Of a stretch of DNA of 38,689 nt, positions 1 to 7,400 are shown piece after piece. The DNA is taken from positions 1-38,689 of the forward strand of contig NZ_JYJF01000068.1 in assembly GCF_000955975.1 (NCBI RefSeq), read 5' to 3'. The stretch comes from Saccharothrix sp. ST-888. GTDB lineage: Bacteria > Actinomycetota > Actinomycetes > Streptomycetales > Streptomycetaceae. Under the pieces are notes generated by a model. The model did not search any database, was not told where the DNA came from, and saw nothing but the letters and a program-made list of their open reading frames with translations. Both the position numbers and the translations under genes were made by a program. Position 1 is the stretch's first letter; every line of letters starts with the position of its first letter.

Positions 1-71
1 CACTCCTCCTCCGGCCGCCCACCGTTGATCCACTGCTGGGCCGCCTCGATCGCCTGCTCACGGGTCGTCAC
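1..71 (-). CDS. Small immunity-like protein, 5' end only (cut by left edge)
   Basis: Only the first 23 codons are present. They start at a GTG at 71 preceded by AAGGAG nine bases upstream, an excellent ribosome binding site, so this is a real gene start although no long frame is visible. The visible protein begins VTTREQAIEAAQQWINGG. This pattern (a helix followed by W-[IV]-N-G) resembles the N-termini of small actinobacterial YrhB/SUKH-type proteins often found beside polymorphic toxins; that resemblance is from memory and not proven by 23 residues. It lies last in the toxin operon, 99 bases after the stop of the 614-aa protein, so an immunity or accessory role is a reasonable inference. The coding call is firm and the function is weak. 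Confidence 0.6.
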   Translation of the reverse strand, partial: MTTREQAIEAAQQWINGGRPEEE

Positions 72-170
72 GCGGTCGCTCTCCTTAAGAGCCGGATGGA
101 TGATCAAGAATATTCGGCGGCTCACCCCGGGGTCGGGTCAGCCTGGAGTCGGGTCAGCCGGCCCCCGTGG

Positions 171-2015
171 TCAGCGCTCGGTCGCCGCCGTGGCGGCCGT
201 CAGGCGCAGGGCGCTGACGCCTCGGGTGTCGGCCAGCACCAGGACACCGTCCGGGGTCAGGTCCGCACCCGCGAGGGGCTCCGCCGAGAGGAACGCGGCC
301 ACCTGTTCGCCGGCTGCCCCGTCGCCGTCCAGGCGCCAGACCCGCAGGTAGTCGCCGCCGATGCTGAGCGCCAGACCGGTCGAGGCCCGCTGTTCGCCGC
401 TCGGGCGGGTCAACGTGTCCGGGGCGGTGGGGAGCGGCGCACCCGTGAGCGCGTCGAACGCGGCCAGCCCGGCCGTGGCGTCCTCGGCGGTCGGTGCTCC
501 GGTGCCCGGGACGACGGCCACCAGCGCGGTCGTGCCTTCCGGGGTGAGCGCGGCCGTGACGGCCGTGACCCCCGGGAGCGGGCGGGCCCAGAGCGTGCGC
601 CAGGGCAGGTCCGGGCCGAACTCCGTGGCCGGCAGGCCGTCCTGGCGGAGGGCGTGCTCCAGCAGCGCGGCCCGCAGGTCCGGGCCGGCCTCGTTGCGGG
701 TGAACAGCGGCGCCAGGCGGAGCCAGGTCCGGGCCTGCGCGGGCAGTTCGGTACCGGCCGCCACCAGGTGCTCCACCGCCGCCCGCAGCGACACCTGGTC
801 GGCGTGCAGCAGGAAGCCCGGGTCGGCCAGGAGTTCGGGCAGCACCCCGCCGTCCAGCGCGTGCCCGGCCAACTGCTCGCGGACATACGGCGCGGCGGCC
901 TCCCACCGGTCGGCACCGCCTTCGGGAAGAGTCGCCAGCAGCGCCTGGACCATCCGCCGCTGCGCCTCCCGGACGGCACTGCCGAAACGCTCGCGCACCT
1001 CGTCCGCGACCGCGGGGTGGACGATCCGGACCGCCGACTCCTCGTCCTCGCCGACCAGTTCGATGAAGGGCAGCAGGAGCAGCTGCCCGTCCGCCAGTGC
1101 CGGGGACATGTCCTTCCCCGCCACCGCCGAGGCGAGCCGACCCCAGAGACCGAACGGCAGCGCTCCGCCCGGCCCCGTGAGGGCGAGCGGTGCCAGCAGC
1201 CGGCGGAGCGTCAGCTCGTTCATCCCGCAGCGCTCGGCGTGCAGGTCGAGCACGTCGCCGACGCTGCCGGGAGGTGGCACGGGACCGCCCGGCGGCACCG
1301 CCCCCAGCGAGCGCGCGGCGAGCTGGACCACCAGCGGGCTCCGGGCCTGACGGGCAAGGCCGACCGGATCCACCCCCAGTCCGGCGGTGGCGAACTCGGA
1401 CTGCAGCGCCAGCGCCTCCTCGTCCGCCCAAGGGGCCCGGTCGAGGTCGACCAGCACCGCGAGCCCGGCGGGCAGCTCGCCCATCAGCCACTGCGCCTGC
1501 GCGCGCGGCACCTCGGCGAGCAGCCGGACGCCCGGCGCGAGCGCGAGCGGGCGCAGGACCTCGGCGGCGACCCTGGCCGCCTCCTCCGTCGCCCGCAGCA
1601 CCCCGGCCCGGTCCACGTCGGCGACCACCAACGAGACGGCCTCCGCCCTCGGTTCGGCCAGCGACCGGTACAGCTCCTCGGTGCGCTCGGCGGCGAGGCC
1701 CAGTTCGTCGGCCACCGCCCACAGGAGCTGGACGGCGCTCAGCCCGGTCGCGTCGAAGACCATCGGCGCGGTCGGCCCCGCGGGCGGCACCGTGGTCGGA
1801 TCGAGGGCCGCCAGGTCGAACTGCTCCCGGTAGGAGGGCTCGCACAGCATCAGGAAGCCGGTCAGCAGACGCGATCGTCCGCTGCCCGGGTCTCCCGTCA
1901 CCAGAACCACCTCGGGCGCACCCGCTCCCCCGGCCCGCCAGCCCGCCAACTCGCGCAGGGCGGCCGCCCGCCCGCCGATGAACGGGTGCGGCTGGTAGGT
2001 GGTCAGGTCGGTCAC
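171..2015 (-). CDS. STAND-like P-loop protein with propeller-like C-terminus (614 aa)
   Basis: Start chosen at GTG 2015 (VTDLTTYQPHPF), with GGAG eight bases upstream; the open frame extends further 5' but only with non-protein-like sequence. Residues 33-50 form a P-loop (VVLVTGDPGSGRS) in which the Walker A Lys is replaced by Arg47; a Walker B-like strand VSLVVADVD lies at 127-135. The middle is helical, with a block (L-x-G-H-A-x-x-G-x-L-x-x-L-L-A-D-P) typical of Streptomyces STAND/WD40-type proteins. The last ~120 residues contain WD-like strands such as DYLRVWRLDG and ADLTPDGVLVLADT. It resembles the neighbouring 724-aa protein in all three parts but lacks its SUKH domain. Inferred role: partner or sensor in the toxin-immunity operon. 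Nucleotide binding is uncertain given the K-to-R change. Confidence 0.8.
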   Translation of the reverse strand: MTDLTTYQPHPFIGGRAAALRELAGWRAGGAGAPEVVLVTGDPGSGRSRLLTGFLMLCEPSYREQFDLAALDPTTVPPAGPTAPMVFDATGLSAVQLLWAVADELGLAAERTEELYRSLAEPRAEAVSLVVADVDRAGVLRATEEAARVAAEVLRPLALAPGVRLLAEVPRAQAQWLMGELPAGLAVLVDLDRAPWADEEALALQSEFATAGLGVDPVGLARQARSPLVVQLAARSLGAVPPGGPVPPPGSVGDVLDLHAERCGMNELTLRRLLAPLALTGPGGALPFGLWGRLASAVAGKDMSPALADGQLLLLPFIELVGEDEESAVRIVHPAVADEVRERFGSAVREAQRRMVQALLATLPEGGADRWEAAAPYVREQLAGHALDGGVLPELLADPGFLLHADQVSLRAAVEHLVAAGTELPAQARTWLRLAPLFTRNEAGPDLRAALLEHALRQDGLPATEFGPDLPWRTLWARPLPGVTAVTAALTPEGTTALVAVVPGTGAPTAEDATAGLAAFDALTGAPLPTAPDTLTRPSGEQRASTGLALSIGGDYLRVWRLDGDGAAGEQVAAFLSAEPLAGADLTPDGVLVLADTRGVSALRLTAATAATER

Positions 2016-2224
2016 GTCGCAGTCTCCAGAGTCAGGGGGCCGGGGGTTGTGCCGGGATCCTCGGCGCAGGCGGGGTGTTCGGGCCCGTGGCGGTACCGGC
2101 CGGTCCCGGTCCGATCCGCCGGACCGGTTCACCGGACCGGGGCGGTCGGTTGCGGCGCTCCACGGTCGCAGTGCCGCCGGCCGCTGCCGGGTCCACCCCG
2201 CCCGAGCCCCGATCCGGTCGGTGC

Positions 2225-4399
2225 TCAGCCCCAGTTGTCCGGTTCCAGGGCGTACTCCCAGCAGTCGCGGGCCGCCGCCTCGGGGTCGACCCCGGCCAGC
2301 CGGAGCCTCAGTTCGGCGAGTACCTCGTCCTGGTCGGGGCCGCGGTAGGCGCGGTGGACGTCCAGGTACCAGGACTCCAGCGCGACCATCGTGAGGAACG
2401 AGCGGAGGTCGGTGCCGACCAGCGGTTCCCGAGGGTGCTGCCACTCCGAGGCATCGGCGGGCAGCATCCGCAGCACCCTGCCGTCGGCACCGTCGAGCAG
2501 CAGCGGGCAGCCCATCCACTCCCCGAGGGAGTAGAACGGTCCACTGCCGTCGGGCTGTTGCGCCTCCTCGACCGACTCCCAGGGCCGCGGCCCGAGGCCC
2601 TCGGCGGTCAGCGGGTCCAGCCAGAGGCCGATCAGCCCCGCCACCTCGGGTACGCCGACCTCGGTCAGCACCCGCCGGGTCGGCTCGTGCCCCACTCCCG
2701 CCGGGACGTCCGCCGGCCGCAGGCGGTGGACGTCCTCCGGACCGAAGACCCGCTCCAGCAGGGCACGGGTGTCCTCACGCTCCGCGCCTTCGTACGGCCT
2801 CGCCAGGACCTCGCCGTAGGGGAGAGCCGACAGCGTCGGCCGGCGGCCCGGCTCCTGGCGGAGCCGGGAGGGTTCGATCCGCAACGCGCAGGTCCCCTGG
2901 CTGCCCGCCACCACCACGAGGTCGCCCACCACGCCGAACTGCCCAGTGCCGGGGTGGCGGAGGACGCCGAGGCGGCGGCCGTCCCCGGCATCGAAGACCT
3001 CGGCGTCCTGTCCGTCCGCCTCGATCAGCCAGCGCGGTGCGGCCGGGGAGTCCTCGGGGAGCAGTTCGAGCTCGTCCGGTTCCTCCTCGGCCGCCAGCGG
3101 ACCGGCCAGCAGCTCTCCGGTGGCGGCGGCCCGGACCAGCGCGTTGCCGTCCTCGTCCTCGGCGAACACCGCCGGGCTGCCTGCCCAGGACACGGCCGCG
3201 ACGCCGATGGGCTCGGTGGTGAGCCCGGCTGCGGGCCGGGTGAAGTCGCCGGAGGCCCGCCAGTGGGACCAGACCGTGGTGAACGGCAGCGGTTCGGGCG
3301 AAGCCTCGGCGAGCTGCGCCGCCCGCTCGAACCGGCCCCGGGTGAAGGCGTCGTGGCTCAGCCAGGCGACCCACTCGCCGTGCGACACGCCCGCCGGACC
3401 GCAGCCGGCCAGGTAGTGCAGGGCTGCGGCGTGGGTGCCCTGGGCGATGCCGGCCGGGTAGCCGGCGCCGAAGCCCTCCAGCAGCGCTTCCTGCGGAATC
3501 CGGGCGAGGACGGCGGGGTCGGCCAGCAGGTCGTCGAAGCTGCCGGCCGCCGCCGCGTGGCCGGGCAGCGATCGGCTCGCCCAGTCCGCCGGGGTGCCGC
3601 TCTGCAGCGCGGCTGCCATCCGCCGGTGCACCGACTCGCTTGCGGTTCCCGGCAGTTCCCGCAGCGCCGGAGCGACGGCGGCCGAACGGAAGCCGATCAG
3701 CCCGGCTGCGGTGACGGACAGCCAGGGAAGCTCGTCGGCCCAGCCGAGCAGCTCGTCCTCGGCCACCTCGACCTCGGCCGCGCGGCACAGCGCCGCCCAC
3801 GCCTCGACCGGCACGGCACGGAGTTGGGCATGGGCCAGCGCCCGCAGGGCCAGGACGGCACGCGGCGGGAGCCCCTGCCGCACGGACTCGGCGATCTCCG
3901 ACCGCGAGCTGCCCGGCAGTTCGATCACCCGGCAGCCCGCCGGCGGCGACTGCGGTACCGACGCCACCTCGGTGATCAGTTTGAACGGGGCACGCTCCCG
4001 GGCGTACCCGAGCGCGGTCAGCACCTCGGCGACCCGGGCGGGCTCGCCGCTGGTGCTCAGGGCCCCCGCCCACTGGGTGTTGGCCACCAGGACGATCCGG
4101 GGCTCCTTGTCGCTCCGGAAGAGGCGTTCGAGGTCGTCGAGGCTGTCCAGGCCGTTCTGCTGCGCCGGATCCAGCTGCTCGACCAGGCCCCGGACCAGCC
4201 CCTCCGCGCTCAGGCCGCCCGCATCCAGGTAGAGCGCCTCGGGGAACTCCGCCCGAAGCGCCTCCAGCAGTGCGGTCCTCCCGGCCTGCGCCGCTCCCGA
4301 CACCCCCCCGACATACAGCCGTCCCGCCCGTTCCGGGCCGGTCAGCCAGCCTCGGGCCTCCTCGACGGCTGCGGCCAGCACGGCCTCGTCACGACTCAC
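2225..4399 (-). CDS. P-loop-like/propeller-like protein with C-terminal SUKH-4 immunity domain (724 aa)
   Basis: Starts at GTG 4399 with GGAG seven bases upstream, 42 bases after the toxin stop, so it is likely co-transcribed with the toxin. Residues 30-46 form a P-loop-like turn (SGAAQAGRT) with Arg41 in place of the Walker A Lys; the matching Walker B strand (RIVLVANTQ) lacks acidic residues, so ATP hydrolysis is doubtful. A helical middle carries the block LPGHAAAAGSFDDLLADP shared with the 614-aa neighbour, then propeller-like strands at roughly 400-510. About residues 546-724 match the SUKH-4 pattern (RRVLTEVGVP, FYSLGEWMGCPLLLDG, LVGTDLRSFLTMVALE). SUKH proteins are known immunity proteins of bacterial polymorphic toxins, including nucleic acid deaminases. 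Inferred role: cytoplasmic antidote to the adjacent toxin, possibly its deaminase domain. SUKH assignment is fairly firm; the other domains are by pattern. Confidence 0.85.
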   Translation of the reverse strand: MSRDEAVLAAAVEEARGWLTGPERAGRLYVGGVSGAAQAGRTALLEALRAEFPEALYLDAGGLSAEGLVRGLVEQLDPAQQNGLDSLDDLERLFRSDKEPRIVLVANTQWAGALSTSGEPARVAEVLTALGYARERAPFKLITEVASVPQSPPAGCRVIELPGSSRSEIAESVRQGLPPRAVLALRALAHAQLRAVPVEAWAALCRAAEVEVAEDELLGWADELPWLSVTAAGLIGFRSAAVAPALRELPGTASESVHRRMAAALQSGTPADWASRSLPGHAAAAGSFDDLLADPAVLARIPQEALLEGFGAGYPAGIAQGTHAAALHYLAGCGPAGVSHGEWVAWLSHDAFTRGRFERAAQLAEASPEPLPFTTVWSHWRASGDFTRPAAGLTTEPIGVAAVSWAGSPAVFAEDEDGNALVRAAATGELLAGPLAAEEEPDELELLPEDSPAAPRWLIEADGQDAEVFDAGDGRRLGVLRHPGTGQFGVVGDLVVVAGSQGTCALRIEPSRLRQEPGRRPTLSALPYGEVLARPYEGAEREDTRALLERVFGPEDVHRLRPADVPAGVGHEPTRRVLTEVGVPEVAGLIGLWLDPLTAEGLGPRPWESVEEAQQPDGSGPFYSLGEWMGCPLLLDGADGRVLRMLPADASEWQHPREPLVGTDLRSFLTMVALESWYLDVHRAYRGPDQDEVLAELRLRLAGVDPEAAARDCWEYALEPDNWG

Positions 4400-4441
4400 G
4401 CGGGTTCTCCGTCCTCGTCCACGTCCATGCCCACCAGGTCA

Positions 4442-7400
4442 TCAGTCCACATCCATCGAATTATCGTCGAGGTTCAGCTGACCGAGCTGGGAGGGCAGGC
4501 TCGGACCCGGCGCCGACTGCGGCTGCACCGCCGTGGCCCCGTGGCCGAGCCCGTTCTTCTGGGCCTTCGCCCAGGCACTGCCCACCTGGGCGACGTGCTG
4601 CCTGAGGTCGGCGTCCATGCCCTTCTTCGCCTTGAGCCACGCCTTCTCGTACGCCTTCTTCTGTGCGTCGTACTCGTCCATCTTCGCCTTGGCCTCCGCC
4701 TTGGCAGCTGCGTCGGCGTTCTTCGGCGCGGCAGCCGGCCGCTCCATGACCGGGTAGTCGGGCATCTCGCCCTTGCGGTAGCCGGTGGCGTAGTAGATGG
4801 GAACGCCCTTGTAGTTCGACGACAGATAGTCCGAGCAGTGACCGTGCCCCGGGCCCCGCCCGCACGGCTCCCGCTCGGTGTAGAGGCTCACCACGTCGTA
4901 CCTCTTGTCGGCCGCCCCGTGCTCGTCGTTGAGCTTGGCGACCCAGTTGCCGAGGTGCGGCTCCGAATGCAGCGGCGTGACGCCCTTACGGTCGGAGGAC
5001 GGCGGCACCGAGCTCTCCACCACGTAGTGCACCTCGCCGGTCTTCCTGTCGTGGACCTCCACCACCGCGTAGTTCTTCTCCGTGAAGTCGGGCCGGTGCG
5101 GCCCCGCCTTCTCGACCGCGGTGGTCACCTTCGAGGTCTTGAATCCGGACTTGATCGCGTCCCGGACGCCCTTCTGCCCGGTGAGCGCCTTGTCCGTCTT
5201 GGTCTCCGAGTGGTCCGCCGCACCACGGGACTTCTCGTCCTTGGCACCCCCCGGCAGGTCGTTGCCCTTCGAGTCCTTGCCGTCGTGGCCGGCCTTGTCC
5301 GACTCGGCGTAGGGGAACTGCCGGTGCTCCGGGCTCGCCCCGACACCGTGCTGCTCGTGGAACGAGTGGCTCATCCGGCCGAGCGCCGCCACCACCGCGC
5401 CCTGCTCGCCGGGGTGCATGTCGCGGAAGCCGGGCAGCGCGTTCTCCAGCTCGCTCTTCTTGAACGTGTGACCGTCGGGGCCCTCGGTGCGCTGGAGCAG
5501 CTTGGCCAGGTGCTGCGGGTTCTCCTCGGCCCAGCGGTCGAGCTGCTTGTAGACGTGGTCCATCTCCACGGACCGGACCGGGTTCTCCTCGCGCAGCCTC
5601 TTCTGCTCCGCGTCCGGATGCACCCCCCGCTCCAGGTGATCCGTGCCCTGCTCGTCACCGTGGCGCGGGTGCTCGGTGTCCGTGGCCTTGCCCTTGCCCT
5701 TGTCACCCGGGGCGTGGTCGGCGCTGCCGTCGTGCTCCGCCTCGTGTTTGGGGTCGCCGGACGACTCCGTGTGCACCTTCTTGTGCTGCTGGTCGTCACC
5801 GCCCTCATGAGGGCGCTTCTCTCCGGCCGGGTCCGCCGGGCGGCGGTGCTGCTGCTCGTCGGGCTGGGTGGTGCGGCCGGTCGGGTGGTCCGACGGGTGG
5901 CCGGTGGACGGGTGGCTGGAGTTCGGGAGTGGGTGGCGGTTGGGGTCGAGGGGGATGGCCCAGACGCCGTGCTTGCCGTCGTGGATCGGGTGGTCGCTGC
6001 GGGCGCCGGTCTGGTTGTCGAGGTAGGTGATCTTGCCGTTGTGGTTGACGGCGTTCCAGGCGTGGGCGCGGCCGTGGGCGTCCTGGGTGATGATGACGGC
6101 CTGCGAACCGTGACCCGACTTGTGGAGCTGGTCCTCCAGGTGGTGGTACGCCTGCTGTCCGTTGCCCAGGTCGCGGAAGGGCGCGCCGAGTTGGTGCTCG
6201 GCACGGTCGCGTCCGCCGTGCTCGCCGGCGTCGTGGCTGCGGGGCGCGGCGGCGGTCGGGTGGCCGCTGTAGGTGTCGGCGGTGGAGAGCGCGACGTCGA
6301 GGCAGTTGTTGTTGCGGCCCGGCTGGCGGTGGCCGTCACCGTTGACCGCACCCGGCCAGTCGCCGTGCGGGTCCGGGTGACGCTGCGGAGTGCCGTCCGG
6401 GTTGCGCGGGATCCGGCTCTCCAGCTCGTGCTGGTGGTGCGGTTCGACCGGCGCCAGCCCGCCCGGGGTGTCGTGCGGGCGGCTGTCGGACAGCGCGCGG
6501 TCGTGCGCGGGGGCGTCGTGCGCAGGAGTGTCGTGCGCGGGGGCCTGGTGCTCCTGCGGAGTGTGGTCGTTGGGAGTGTGGTCCTTGGGCGCGTGGTCCT
6601 GCGGAGTGTGGTCCGGCGCCTTGTGGTCGGGGGTCTTGTGGTCAGGGGTGTGGTCGGCCGCCTTGGGACGGTCGTCCTGGTGGTGCGGGGTGGACTGTTC
6701 GGGCGCACGGTGGTCCGGCGTACGGGAGTCCGGCGTACGGGAGTCCGGCGTACGGGAGTCCGGTGTACGGGAGTCCGGGCGGTGCGGGTTCGCTGACGGG
6801 GTGTCGGCAGACGAGCGGGGCGGGCGCCCCGGTCCCGAGCCCGCCGGGCCCGTCTCGCGGGCCGGACGGGCCGGGATGCCACTGCCGCCACCCTCCGACG
6901 GCGTATGGGACGGACGGACCGGCCCCGTACTCCCCGGCTGCGCGCCACGCTCGGGGCCCGCACCCCCGTCGGCCGGACGCGGCACCCGCGAGGGAGCAGC
7001 ACCGGTCGGCGCGGCGCCACCGGCGGTCGGGACACCGCCCGCCGGGTGCGGCATGCCACCGACGGGCGGCGGCGTGGCGGGGTTGCCGTCCTGCCGGGGC
7101 GGCGGGGTCGACGAGGTGTCCGCAGCGGGGTGCGGTGTGGTGTCGGTCGGACGCTCCATGGTGCCGACGGACGCGGTGTCGGTGTGGGCCGGACCCTCGG
7201 GCTTCCCGTCGTGTTGCGGCGCGCCGGACGGACCGTCCTGGCGGTGCGTCGGCTGCGGAGTCCCGCCGTCGTGGCCACGGACCGGGCCCGTGGCGAAGCC
7301 GCCCGCCCCGCCGGAGGCGTGGACAGGACCGGTGGAGAAACCACCGGGCGTACCGGAACCGTGCACCGGACCCGTGGTCGGCGCGCCGCCCTGATCACCA

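Noticed and set aside
96..2348. A 750-codon plus-strand open frame
   Set aside because: It is antisense to the 614-aa gene, and its product is low-complexity Arg/Gln/Gly with no motifs.
2075..6796. A 1573-codon plus-strand open frame
   Set aside because: It lies opposite the SUKH-fusion and the toxin gene, is Arg/Gly/Val-rich without domains, and arises from the codon bias of the minus-strand genes.
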